Below, piece after piece: positions 8,142 to 17,038 of a stretch of 64,000 nt of DNA. Under the pieces are notes generated by a model that ran no database searches, had not been told where the DNA came from, and saw nothing but the letters and a program-made list of their open reading frames with translations. How positions within the stretch are numbered: position 1 is the stretch's first letter; every line of letters starts with the position of its first letter. Source of the stretch: an uncultured Pelagibacteraceae bacterium (GTDB lineage Bacteria > Pseudomonadota > Alphaproteobacteria > Pelagibacterales > Pelagibacteraceae); contig CACIRB010000002.1 in assembly GCA_902588925.1 (NCBI GenBank), positions 1-64,000 on the forward strand, given 5' to 3'. Made by a program: the position numbers and the translations under genes.

Positions 8142-9596
8142 TTAAATTTTTTGATCGTATTCACCAATTTTCCCAGTTTTTTGGAGTAAATCATCAATAA
8201 AATCAAAGATTTTTTTCTTTCTTTGATTTGATGTTGGGCTTTCAGTAACAACAACTAAAGATGGTTTGTTTGAGGAAGCTCTAATAAGCCCCCAAGAACC
8301 ATCTTCAAATGAAAACCTAACTCCATTAACAGATAAAATATCATTAATAACTTGGCCATCTATTTCGGTTTTGTTTTCTTGTAAATTTTTAATTTGTTTA
8401 ACTAGTTCTTCAACTACTACATACTTCTCTTCATCTTTGCAAAAAGGTGCCATTGTTGGTGTTTGATATGTCCTAGGTAATTCGCTTATAATTTCACTGA
8501 TTTTTTTATTTTGATTATCTAATAAGTGGCACACTTGAATTGCTGAGTTAATTCCATCATCATAACCATATCCTAAAGGTCGATTAAAAAAGAAATGACC
8601 ACTTTTTTCAAAGCCTGCTAATGCCTTTTCAGTGTTAACCTTTCGTTTAATATGAGAATGACCTGTCTTCCAATAAATTGTTTCACAATTGTTTTCTAAT
8701 AAGATTTTATCCTTTGAGTATAAACCTGTAGACTTTACGTCTACTACAAATTTAGAATTTTTGTGCTCGTTGGATAAATTTCTAGCTATTAAAAGACCTA
8801 TTTTATCTGAAAAAATTTCATTACCTTTATCATCAATAACACCAACTCGATCCCCATCACCATCAAAGCCAAAACCTATGTCTGCATTATTATCTTTAAC
8901 AGCTTTTGCAATTGCATGTAGCATTTCTAGATCTTCTGGATTTGGATTGTATTTAGGAAAATTCCAATCTAGGTTACAGTCTAACTCTATTACTTCACAT
9001 CCAATACCTCTTAGAATATCCGGGGCAAAAATACCTGCTGTTCCATTTCCACAAGCGACCACAGCTTTTATTTTTTTCTTAATTTGATTTTTACCAATTA
9101 GGTCGTCTTTATAAATTTTATCAAAATCTTTAATTTGTTTTTCATTACCATCACCTTTTGTAAATTTTTCATTTAATGTAATTTCTTTTAATTCCTTCAT
9201 TTCTTCAGGTGCATGAGTTAGTCCTTTTTTGATTCCCATTTTCACACCAGTCCAACCATTTTCATTATGACTTGCTGTAACCATAGCAACTGCATCTGCA
9301 TTTAAATTAAATTGTGCAAAATAAACCATTGGAGATAACGACAGCCCAATATCTTCTATATTGCATCCTGTAGACAATAATCCATTTTTAAGAGATGTTT
9401 TTATTTCCTCACTATAAGAACGATAATCATGGCCTATTATGATTCTAGGATTATCTTTTTTAGTGTGTATTTTTATCTGTGTTCCAAGTCCTTTACCGAG
9501 ATTCTCTATCCCAGCTGAGTTTATGTCTTTGTCATACAACCAACGGGCGTCATATTCTCTAAAACCATATGGATCTATTTTTATATTTTGGCTCAT
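8142..9596 (-). CDS. Phosphomannomutase/phosphoglucomutase
   Basis: The 484-residue alpha-D-phosphohexomutase interconverts hexose 1- and 6-phosphates. All four domain motifs are visible: the phosphoserine loop T-A-S-H-N-E-N-G (S109), the magnesium loop D-G-D-G-D-R (245-250), the sugar loop near residue 330 (G-F-E-K-S-G-H-F-F, slightly divergent from GEMSGH) and the C-terminal phosphate loop R-A-S-S-N-K-P. It could supply mannose-1-phosphate for the GDP-mannose used by gmd and fcl in this window, or glucose phosphates for glucosylglycerate. It resembles the AlgC/ManB class more than GlmM. It is divergent from nrdA. Confidence 0.9.
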   Translation of the reverse strand: MSQNIKIDPYGFREYDARWLYDKDINSAGIENLGKGLGTQIKIHTKKDNPRIIIGHDYRSYSEEIKTSLKNGLLSTGCNIEDIGLSLSPMVYFAQFNLNADAVAMVTASHNENGWTGVKMGIKKGLTHAPEEMKELKEITLNEKFTKGDGNEKQIKDFDKIYKDDLIGKNQIKKKIKAVVACGNGTAGIFAPDILRGIGCEVIELDCNLDWNFPKYNPNPEDLEMLHAIAKAVKDNNADIGFGFDGDGDRVGVIDDKGNEIFSDKIGLLIARNLSNEHKNSKFVVDVKSTGLYSKDKILLENNCETIYWKTGHSHIKRKVNTEKALAGFEKSGHFFFNRPLGYGYDDGINSAIQVCHLLDNQNKKISEIISELPRTYQTPTMAPFCKDEEKYVVVEELVKQIKNLQENKTEIDGQVINDILSVNGVRFSFEDGSWGLIRASSNKPSLVVVTESPTSNQRKKKIFDFIDDLLQKTGKIGEYDQKI

Positions 9597-9696
9597 TTGT
9601 TATTTACTTAACGTTTATTATGTTAATTTCTTGAAAAATTTTTTATTTTTTTGTTGATTATAATATTGTCGCGTTCTATAAATGTTCTGTTGTTTA

Positions 9697-9712
9697 AATG
9701 ATTATATAGTAT
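9697..9712 (+). promoter_or_regulatory. Distal NrdR-box-like site upstream of nrdA
   Basis: The ten-base core at 9700-9709 (GATTATATAG) matches eight of ten positions of the NrdR core CwAtATaTwG. It lies exactly 31 bp upstream of a second, better match. NrdR boxes characteristically occur in pairs three helical turns apart in front of ribonucleotide reductase genes. No nrdR gene is in this window, so the repressor itself is assumed. Confidence 0.55.
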
Positions 9713-9727
9713 ATTTACAACAAACGC

Positions 9728-9743
9728 CTACAACATATAGTTG
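9728..9743 (+). promoter_or_regulatory. Proximal NrdR-box-like site upstream of nrdA
   Basis: The site reads CTACAACATATAGTTG; its core at 9731-9740 matches nine of ten positions of the NrdR core CwAtATaTwG, with flanking ACAAC/GTTGT arms forming an inverted repeat. It ends 34 bases before the nrdA start codon. Its 31-bp spacing from the distal site and the position before nrdAB make NrdR repression of the reductase operon the natural reading. Confidence 0.65.
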
Positions 9744-9777
9744 TTTTCGTACTAATAACAAAATATATTAAACTTTT

Positions 9778-11715
9778 ATGAATAAGATTCTTTCTCAGGC
9801 CCTTAAAAAAGCTGTCTCTGAATATAGCCCAGAGGTTAAAGAAGTTTCAAAAGCGAATAAGCCTGATTTATTTTCTTTAAATAATGAAACAGAATTATTT
9901 CAAAATGACAAAGGTATAATAATTAAAATTGATCGTTCTAAAGATTCAAATCTTACTGATTTTGGTAAAGCGACTTTAAAAGATAGATACCTTGGTTTAA
10001 ACGAATCTTATCAAGATTTATTTGCTAGAGTAGCAAGTACATATGCTGATGACAATTTACATGCACAAAGAATTTATAACTACATAAGCAATCTTTGGTT
10101 TATGCCAGCAACACCAGTTTTATCGAATGGTGGAACTAAAAGAGGATTACCGATTTCATGTTTTTTAAATGAAGCATCTGATAGCTTAGGTGGAATTTTA
10201 GATCTTTGGAGTGAGAATGTTTGGCTTGCTGCAAAGGGTGGAGGAATTGGAAGCTATTGGGGCAACCTAAGATCTATCGGAGAAAAAATTGGCAGAGTTG
10301 GAAAAACTTCAGGAATAATTCCTTTTATTAAAGTAATGGACTCTTTAACAATGGCTATTAGCCAAGGTTCATTAAGAAGAGGCTCTGCAGCTTGTTATCT
10401 TCCAATTGATCATCCTGAGATAGAAGAGTTTATTGAAATGAGAAGACCAACTGGAGGAGATCCAAATAGAAAAGCATTAAATTTACATCATGGTGTTTTA
10501 GTTTCAGACGCATTTATGAGAGCAGTTGAAACAGATGAACAGTGGGCATTAAAAAGTCCAGCAGATGGAACTGTACAGCAAACTATTTCTGCAAGAAATT
10601 TATGGATAAGATTATTAACTGCTAGAATTGAAACTGGTGAGCCTTATATAATTTATATAGATACAGTTAACCGACAAATTCCTCAGCATCATAAGTTAGC
10701 AAATTTAACAGTTAAAACTTCTAACTTATGTAGTGAAATAACTCTTCCTACAGGAATTGATAAAGACGGAAGGGATAGAACAGCTGTGTGTTGTTTATCA
10801 TCTTTGAATTTAGAAAAATACGAAGAATGGAAAGATGATCCAGATATGATTAGTGATGTAATGAGATTTTTAGATAATGTGTTATCTGATTTCATTAACA
10901 AAGCTCCTGAACAATTTAAAGATGCAAAATATTCTGCTGAAAGAGAAAGAAGTGTTGGTTTAGGTGTTATGGGCTTTCATTCTTTCTTGCAGAAAAATAG
11001 AATTCCACTTGAGTCTGTAATGGCAAAATCATGGAATAAAAAAATATTTAAAAACATTCATGAGAAAGTTAACCAAGCTTCTAAAGATTTAGCTGAAGAA
11101 AGAGGAGCATGTCCTGATGCTGCTGAGTATGGTTATCAAGAAAGATTTTCTAACAAAACTGCTATTGCGCCAACAGCATCAATTTCTATTATTTGTGGAG
11201 GAGCTTCTCCAGGAGTAGAGCCTATTGCAGCAAATAGTTATACTCATAAAACTTTATCTGGTTCATTTAATGTAAGAAATAGATATCTTGAAGAAATTCT
11301 TGAAAGTCATGGAAAAAATGATGAGGAAACTTGGTCTAGTATTACTACAAATCAAGGCTCAGTTAACCATTTAGATTTTTTAACTGATTTAGAAAAAGAT
11401 GTATTTAAAACTGCATTTGAACTTAACCAGAACTGGATAATTGAATTGAGTGGAGACAGAACTCCTTTTATTTCTCAAGCTCAATCAGTTAACTTATTTT
11501 TACCTGCAGATGTTCATAAAAAAGAATTACATAAAATTCATTTTGATGCATGGAAGAAAGGTTTAAAGAGCCTTTACTACTGTAGATCAAAATCAATTCA
11601 AAGAGCTGAGAATGTTAACGACTCCAAGTCAACAGACATCATGGCTAATGTATATAAAAATAAATCAACCGAAAATAGCGAACCAGAGTACGAGGAGTGT
11701 TTATCATGTCAGTAG
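9778..11715 (+). CDS. nrdA: Class I ribonucleoside-diphosphate reductase, alpha subunit
   Basis: The large subunit reduces ribonucleotides to deoxyribonucleotides. Active-site cysteines are present: C128 in P-I-S-C-F, C318 in N-L-C-S-E (the thiyl radical centre with N316 and E320) and C338/C339 in V-C-C-L-S-S-L-N. The radical-transfer tyrosine pair is Y600-Y601, and the C-terminal shuttle pair is C641/C644 (E-C-L-S-C-Q). At 645 residues it is shorter than the roughly 760 of E. coli. The N-terminus has no recognisable ATP-cone (no V-x-K-R-D-G), so the usual ATP/dATP switch looks absent. It overlaps nrdB by 10 bases and is preceded by paired NrdR-like boxes. Confidence 0.95.
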   Translation: MNKILSQALKKAVSEYSPEVKEVSKANKPDLFSLNNETELFQNDKGIIIKIDRSKDSNLTDFGKATLKDRYLGLNESYQDLFARVASTYADDNLHAQRIYNYISNLWFMPATPVLSNGGTKRGLPISCFLNEASDSLGGILDLWSENVWLAAKGGGIGSYWGNLRSIGEKIGRVGKTSGIIPFIKVMDSLTMAISQGSLRRGSAACYLPIDHPEIEEFIEMRRPTGGDPNRKALNLHHGVLVSDAFMRAVETDEQWALKSPADGTVQQTISARNLWIRLLTARIETGEPYIIYIDTVNRQIPQHHKLANLTVKTSNLCSEITLPTGIDKDGRDRTAVCCLSSLNLEKYEEWKDDPDMISDVMRFLDNVLSDFINKAPEQFKDAKYSAERERSVGLGVMGFHSFLQKNRIPLESVMAKSWNKKIFKNIHEKVNQASKDLAEERGACPDAAEYGYQERFSNKTAIAPTASISIICGGASPGVEPIAANSYTHKTLSGSFNVRNRYLEEILESHGKNDEETWSSITTNQGSVNHLDFLTDLEKDVFKTAFELNQNWIIELSGDRTPFISQAQSVNLFLPADVHKKELHKIHFDAWKKGLKSLYYCRSKSIQRAENVNDSKSTDIMANVYKNKSTENSEPEYEECLSCQ

Positions 11716-12719
11716 CAGAAAAAGTTAAGTCAGAAATAATTCAACCACAAAAAAACAATAATGGATTGCTTGTTGCAAACCCAGTTTACAAACCTTTTAG
11801 ATATCCTTGGTGTTATGATGCTTGGCTAACACAACAAAGAATTCACTGGCTACCAGAAGAGGTTCCACTTGGAGATGATGTTAGAGATTGGCAAAAAAAT
11901 CTTTCAGCTTCAGAAAAAAATCTATTAACACAAATTTTCAGATTTTTTACACAAGCGGATGTTGAAGTTAGTAACTGTTACATAAGACACTACATGAATG
12001 TGTTTAAACCAACTGAAGTATTAATGATGATGTCATCTTTTGCTTCAATGGAAACTGTTCACATAGCAGCTTACTCACATTTGTTAGATACAATTGGTAT
12101 GCCAGAGTCTGAGTATTCAGCATTCATGAAGTATAAAGAAATGAAAGATAAGTATGACTACATGCAAGGTTTTGATGTTAAATCAAATCATGATATTGCA
12201 AAAACAATTGCTGTGTTTAGTGCGTTTACAGAAGGCCTTCAGTTGTTTGCAAGTTTTGCAATTTTATTAAATTTCCCAAGACATAATAAAATGAAGGGAA
12301 TGGGGCAGATCGTTACTTGGTCGGTGAGAGATGAGACATTGCATTGTAATTCTATGATTAGATTATTTAAAGATTTCATTAAAGAAAATCCTGAAACATG
12401 GAACCCTCAATTAAAAAAAGAAATTTATGAAGCTTGCAGAACTATTGTAGAGCACGAAGATGCTTTTATAGATTTAGCGTTTCAAATGGGTCCAATGGAG
12501 GGTTTGACTGCTGATGATATTAAAAAATATATTCGTTTTATTGCAAACAGAAGATTAAGTCAGTTAGGCTTAGAATCAATATATGATATTGAGAAAAATC
12601 CATTAACTTGGTTAGATACAATGTTAAATGCAGTAGAGCATATGAATTTCTTTGAAGGAAGAGCTACAGAGTATTCTAAAGCATCTACTCAAGGAACTTG
12701 GGCAGAAGCTTTTAGTTAA
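11706..12719 (+). CDS. nrdB: Class I ribonucleoside-diphosphate reductase, beta subunit
   Basis: The radical-generating small subunit has 337 residues. The di-metal ligands are all visible: D85, E116, H119, E176, E210 and H213, and the radical tyrosine is Y123 in E-T-V-H-I-A-A-Y, spaced exactly as E115-H118-Y122 of E. coli NrdB. This argues for a tyrosyl-radical enzyme rather than a phenylalanine or metal-free variant. The start at 11706 is chosen because GAGGAG lies 8 bases upstream; an ATG-less extension to 11697 would add three residues. The start lies inside the end of nrdA, implying coupled translation. It converges on prpC with an 8-base spacer. Confidence 0.95.
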   Translation: MSVAEKVKSEIIQPQKNNNGLLVANPVYKPFRYPWCYDAWLTQQRIHWLPEEVPLGDDVRDWQKNLSASEKNLLTQIFRFFTQADVEVSNCYIRHYMNVFKPTEVLMMMSSFASMETVHIAAYSHLLDTIGMPESEYSAFMKYKEMKDKYDYMQGFDVKSNHDIAKTIAVFSAFTEGLQLFASFAILLNFPRHNKMKGMGQIVTWSVRDETLHCNSMIRLFKDFIKENPETWNPQLKKEIYEACRTIVEHEDAFIDLAFQMGPMEGLTADDIKKYIRFIANRRLSQLGLESIYDIEKNPLTWLDTMLNAVEHMNFFEGRATEYSKASTQGTWAEAFS

Positions 12720-12727
12720 TCTTAAGA

Positions 12728-13852
12728 TTATCTTTGATTTAACTGCATCACTTTTCGATGTTTATTACCTTTATAACTAGCTAAAGGTCTAATAAGTTTG
12801 TTGGCAGCATGTTGTTCCATTATGTGAGCAGACCAACCTGTTATTCTTGAAATTACAAATATTGGGGTAAAAAAATCGGTCTCAAAGCCCATTAGATGAT
12901 AAGTAGGTCCAGTTGGATAATCTACGTTTGGGTAAATATTTTTTTTCTTAATCATCACTTTCTCAACAATGTCATAGATTTTTTCGAATTTTTTATCTTT
13001 CTTAAGTTTAGCAACTTTACCAAAGTACTTTCTCATAGTCGGAACTCTTGAATCACCTGATTTATAAACTCTATGTCCAAATCCCATAACTACTTCTTTG
13101 TTTTTAAGAGCATTATTTATCCATTTCAGCGCATTTTCTGGTTTTTTAATTTTATTCATCATATGCATCACTTCTTCATTAGCTCCACCGTGAAGAGGAC
13201 CTTTTAAACTAGCAATTGCACCTGTTATTGCACCGTGTATATCAGATAAGCTACTTGTTATAGTTCTAGCTGTAAAAGTTGATACGTTAAAACTGTGTTC
13301 AGCATACAAAATTAAAGAAACATCAAATGCTTTAACAATTTCTTTTTGAGGAACTTTTCCAAAACACATATAGAAAAAGTTTTCAGCAAATGTTAAATTT
13401 TTTTTAGGTTTAATAATTTTTTTACCTTTTCTAATTCTATAAAAAGCTGCTAATGCAGTTGGTGTTTTTGCAAAAATTCTCAATGCTTTTCTCATATTTG
13501 CTTCAGGAGAAGAATCAGTAGTTTCTTTATCTTCTAATCCCATCACGCTAACAGCAGTTCTCGCAACGTCCATTGGATGAGATTTTTTTGGCATATGTCT
13601 TATTATTTCATATAAATTTTTTGTTAGCTCTCTGTTGTTCCTCTCTTCTTTTTCAAAATGTTTAAGCTCTATTGAGTTTGGAAGATCTTTATTCAATATT
13701 AAATATGCAACTTCTTCAAATCTACAGTATTCACATAAATCTTGAGCAGCATAACCTCTATAAGTTAGAGAGTTAATCTCTGGCATAACTTTTGAAACTT
13801 CAGTTTCATCTACAACAATTCCAAGTAAACCTTTTTTAATATCATCACTCAT
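12728..13852 (-). CDS. prpC: 2-methylcitrate synthase / citrate synthase family
   Basis: The 374-residue enzyme condenses propionyl-CoA (or acetyl-CoA) with oxaloacetate. Citrate synthase landmarks are H-G-G-A-N-E-E (active-site histidine), G-F-G-H-R-V-Y-K-S-G-D-S-R (second histidine and oxaloacetate-binding arginine) and the C-terminal catalytic aspartate region. The short length and its place after prpD and prpB favour 2-methylcitrate synthase over the longer housekeeping GltA. Its start codon abuts the prpB stop at 13852, so it is the last gene of a prpD-prpB-prpC operon for the methylcitrate cycle. Confidence 0.88.
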   Translation of the reverse strand: MSDDIKKGLLGIVVDETEVSKVMPEINSLTYRGYAAQDLCEYCRFEEVAYLILNKDLPNSIELKHFEKEERNNRELTKNLYEIIRHMPKKSHPMDVARTAVSVMGLEDKETTDSSPEANMRKALRIFAKTPTALAAFYRIRKGKKIIKPKKNLTFAENFFYMCFGKVPQKEIVKAFDVSLILYAEHSFNVSTFTARTITSSLSDIHGAITGAIASLKGPLHGGANEEVMHMMNKIKKPENALKWINNALKNKEVVMGFGHRVYKSGDSRVPTMRKYFGKVAKLKKDKKFEKIYDIVEKVMIKKKNIYPNVDYPTGPTYHLMGFETDFFTPIFVISRITGWSAHIMEQHAANKLIRPLASYKGNKHRKVMQLNQR

Positions 13853-14748
13853 TAATCATGTCCTTCTGTACTAAAATTATAAATTTTTTCATCTAAAGAA
13901 TTATATTTTTCGTATTCTACCAATTCATACAATCTCTTTCTTGTTTGCATCTTATCTATTATATTATTTTGATGTCCATTTGCATAAATGTCTCTTAGTC
14001 CATCTTCAACATTTTTCATTGCTAGTCTTTGTGTTGTTACTGGATATATAACAATATTATATCCAAAGTTTTCTAACTCCTTATAGTTAAATAGCTTGGA
14101 TTTACCAAATTCAGTCATATTAGCTAATAAGTAACCAGATAATTCTTTACGAACTTTTTCAAAATCTTTTTCATCTTGCAAAGCTTCTGGAAATATAATT
14201 TCTGCTCCGGCATCGATGTAGGCTTTACATCTATTAATCATTCTATCAATTCCCTCAACACTTTTTGCATCTGAGCGCGCTATAATTTTGAAGTTTTTAT
14301 CTTTTTTTGCAGATACACATTCTTTTATTTTCGAAACCATAGCATCTGTTGAAATAAGTTCCTTATTATCTAGATGTCCACATCTTTTTCTCTCAATTTG
14401 ATCTTCTAAATGAACACCTGTTAATCCAAACTCTTCAAAAGTTTCTATAGTTTCTTTACAAGATTTAAAACCTGTATCTACATCAACGATAGTTGGTAAA
14501 TTAGTTACTCTAGATATTAGATAGGATCTGGTACTTACATCTTGAAGTGTAGTTAAACCTATATCTGGAAAACCAAGATCATTAGCCATAACTCCTCCTG
14601 ACACATAAACTGCATCATAACCAATTTCTTCAATTAATTTTGCTGTTAGAGGATTATAGGCCCCAGGAACTCTCAGAATTTTATTTGATTTAAGTTTTTG
14701 ATCAAAATCAATTCTTTTTTGACTTGGTTCTTTTTCAACAAAATGCAT
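13852..14748 (-). CDS. prpB: 2-methylisocitrate lyase
   Basis: The 298-residue member of the PEP mutase/isocitrate lyase superfamily cleaves 2-methylisocitrate to succinate and pyruvate. The catalytic loop K-R-C-G-H (121-125) with the nucleophilic cysteine is intact. D-V-D-T-G-F (89-94) and H-L-E-D-Q supply the magnesium site. Y-V-S-G-G and the P-G-A-Y-N-P-L-T-A entry strand are typical of PrpB. It overlaps prpD by one base at 14748 and prpC by one base at 13852, so all three genes are translationally coupled. Confidence 0.92.
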   Translation of the reverse strand: MHFVEKEPSQKRIDFDQKLKSNKILRVPGAYNPLTAKLIEEIGYDAVYVSGGVMANDLGFPDIGLTTLQDVSTRSYLISRVTNLPTIVDVDTGFKSCKETIETFEEFGLTGVHLEDQIERKRCGHLDNKELISTDAMVSKIKECVSAKKDKNFKIIARSDAKSVEGIDRMINRCKAYIDAGAEIIFPEALQDEKDFEKVRKELSGYLLANMTEFGKSKLFNYKELENFGYNIVIYPVTTQRLAMKNVEDGLRDIYANGHQNNIIDKMQTRKRLYELVEYEKYNSLDEKIYNFSTEGHD

Positions 14749-16250
14749 TAGAAAATTCCTTTTTTTAAATTTCTTTTTAATTTACTTTTTTTAATTTCAA
14801 TATTTAATTTGTCTAATTCACCAGCTTTTAAGTTTTTTAAATTCTGAACATTTTTTAAAAAACGATCACTCTCACTTTTTTCTAAAATACCATCAGTTAG
14901 AGTTAAAAATTTATTAATATAATTTTTTCTTTTAAATGGTCTTGCTCCATACGGGTGAGCATCAGCTCTATCTAGTTCCTCAGTTACTTTTTTTCCATTG
15001 TTCAATGTAACAATAACTTTTGCTCCAAAAGATTTTTTTTTTGGATTTGCATCATGATATTTTTTTGTCCACTTTTTATCTTCATAAGTTGTTATTGAAT
15101 TCCATATCTTAATAGTACTTTTTCTATTAGCTCTTGATTTTGTATAAGATTTTACATGATGCCAATCTCCATCTTCTAGGGCAACTGCAAAAATATACAT
15201 TATAGAGTGGTCCAAAGTTTCTCTACTTGCATTTGGATCCATTTTTTGTGGATCATTTGCACCTGTTCCAATTACATAATGTGTATGATGACTTGTATAA
15301 ATATCTATTTTTTTGATTTGATTTAAATTTGGTATTTTTGTTTTTAATTTTTTTGCAAGGTCAATCAAAGCTTGAGATTGATATTCTGCAGAATATTCTT
15401 TTGTGTAAGTTTCTAATATAGCTTTTTTACTTTCTCCTTTTTTAGGTAGTGGAACTTTATATTTTGCTTTTTTACCATCAAGGATTCTTGCAATTACACT
15501 ATCCTCACCTTCATAAATAGGGCTTGGTGCTCCTTCTCCTCTCATAACTCTATCAACAGCCTCTATAGCTAGTTTTCCAGCATGTGCGGGAGCGTATGCT
15601 TTCCAGCTGGATATTTCTCCTTTTCTTGATTGTCTTGTAGAAATAGTTGTGTGTAGTGCTTGTTGAACCGCTTGGTAAATTGTTTCTGTATTTAATTTTA
15701 ACATCGACCCTAATCCTGCAGCAACACTTGGACCTAGGTGTGCAATATGATCAACTTTATGCTTATGTAAACAAATCCCTTTAACTAAATTTACTTGGAC
15801 TTCATATGCTGTAATAATACCTCTTAATAAATCCAAACCACTCTTTTTATTTTGTTGAGCTACACTTAATAGTGGGGGAATATTATCACCTGGGTGACTG
15901 TAATCTGCAGCTAAAAAAGTATCATGAAAATCAAGTTCTCTTACAGCAGTTCCATTTGACCAGGCTGCCCATTCACAATCAAATTTAAATTTTGAATTAA
16001 CACCAAAAAGAGTTGCTCCATTTTTTCTAGAATGCTTCAAAGCCATTTCTCTCGATGAAATAACAGGTTTTCTGTTTAAAGAAGCAATAGCAACCGAGGC
16101 ATTATCAATAATTCTATTGATTACCATTTCAACTGCCTCTTTATTTAGTTTAGTATTGTCACTTGCAATTTCCGCAATTTTCCATGCAAGTTGTTTTTTC
16201 TTGGGTAAATCAATTTTAGATGGAAAAACTTTAACTGTATGTAGTAACAA
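14748..16250 (-). CDS. prpD: 2-methylcitrate dehydratase, MmgE/PrpD family
   Basis: The 500-residue protein converts 2-methylcitrate to 2-methyl-cis-aconitate. It has the PrpD features: [13 protein letters not shown] (substrate loop), [19 protein letters not shown] and [16 protein letters not shown]. Translation starts at TTG; AGGAG 5 bases upstream supports this choice. It is first in prpDBC. No acyl-CoA synthetase (prpE) or regulator (prpR) adjoins, so propionyl-CoA probably comes from amino-acid, odd-chain or DMSP-type catabolism encoded elsewhere; that last point is inference. Confidence 0.9.
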   Translation of the reverse strand: MLLHTVKVFPSKIDLPKKKQLAWKIAEIASDNTKLNKEAVEMVINRIIDNASVAIASLNRKPVISSREMALKHSRKNGATLFGVNSKFKFDCEWAAWSNGTAVRELDFHDTFLAADYSHPGDNIPPLLSVAQQNKKSGLDLLRGIITAYEVQVNLVKGICLHKHKVDHIAHLGPSVAAGLGSMLKLNTETIYQAVQQALHTTISTRQSRKGEISSWKAYAPAHAGKLAIEAVDRVMRGEGAPSPIYEGEDSVIARILDGKKAKYKVPLPKKGESKKAILETYTKEYSAEYQSQALIDLAKKLKTKIPNLNQIKKIDIYTSHHTHYVIGTGANDPQKMDPNASRETLDHSIMYIFAVALEDGDWHHVKSYTKSRANRKSTIKIWNSITTYEDKKWTKKYHDANPKKKSFGAKVIVTLNNGKKVTEELDRADAHPYGARPFKRKNYINKFLTLTDGILEKSESDRFLKNVQNLKNLKAGELDKLNIEIKKSKLKRNLKKGIF

Positions 16251-16303
16251 AATAACTCCTTATAAGTAATTTTGTTTTAATAGCTAAAATAAATTAATCA
16301 ATA

Positions 16304-16969
16304 TTAAAGATATTCAGATATGATTTTTTCAATACCAACAAAATCTTTTATAAGGTGATTATGGTAGATTTCATCAGATCTTTTTTCAGTATATCCATAC
16401 TTTAACAATATCATTGGAATATTTGCTGCTTTAGCAGATTTTGCATCAGTTTCACTATCTCCAATCATAATTGATTTTTTTAAATCTCCATCCAATATCT
16501 CTATCACTGTCGTTAAGTGTCTAGGATCGGGCTTACAATAATCAAATGTGTTATATCCAGCCACATATTCAAAATAATCATAAATTCCAATTTTTTTTAA
16601 AAGATCAACGGCAAGATGCTCAGTTTTATTAGTGCAAACAGCCATAGAGATTTTTTCATTCTTACACCAATTTAAAAACTCTTTTACTCCATTTATTAAA
16701 GTGCTTTTGTTATAAATATTTTTTCCATAGAAAGACAAAAATTCGTCAGTCATTTCGTTTTGAATTTTTTCATCAAACCATTTCCATTGACCGTTAGCTT
16801 TTGCCATCATAGCTTTAGCACCTTTGCCAACTGCATTTTTTAATTCGCCTAATGTTTTTGTTGGATAACCAAATTTTTTCATTACATGGTTGTGTGCAAT
16901 AATTAAATCTGGCGCCGTATCTATTAAAGTTCCATCTAAATCAAACAATACTGTAAATTTTTGTTTCAT
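16304..16969 (-). CDS. gph: HAD-superfamily phosphatase, phosphoglycolate phosphatase-like
   Basis: The 221-residue hydrolase has HAD motif I F-D-L-D-G-T-L-I-D-T (nucleophile D10, D12), a helical cap beginning after P-D-L, motif II C-T-N-K-T, and motif IV I-G-D-S-E-T-D-A with K-P-D-P before it. Size and cap match Gph, which removes phosphate from 2-phosphoglycolate, but related sugar-phosphate phosphatases look the same, so substrate specificity is only likely. It is divergent from the GlmU-like gene with 69 bases between, and 53 bases separate it from the start of prpD. Confidence 0.8.
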   Translation of the reverse strand: MKQKFTVLFDLDGTLIDTAPDLIIAHNHVMKKFGYPTKTLGELKNAVGKGAKAMMAKANGQWKWFDEKIQNEMTDEFLSFYGKNIYNKSTLINGVKEFLNWCKNEKISMAVCTNKTEHLAVDLLKKIGIYDYFEYVAGYNTFDYCKPDPRHLTTVIEILDGDLKKSIMIGDSETDAKSAKAANIPMILLKYGYTEKRSDEIYHNHLIKDFVGIEKIISEYL

Positions 16970-17038
16970 ATCAAAAGTATTTTAAAGAAATAATTTGTGA
17001 ATTAATTAAGATATATACTTAATGTAAAGAAAATCTAG

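Noticed and set aside
8689..9087. Plus-strand frame of 132 codons opposite the phosphomutase gene
   Set aside because: It is antisense to a gene with intact catalytic motifs and shows no recognisable domain.
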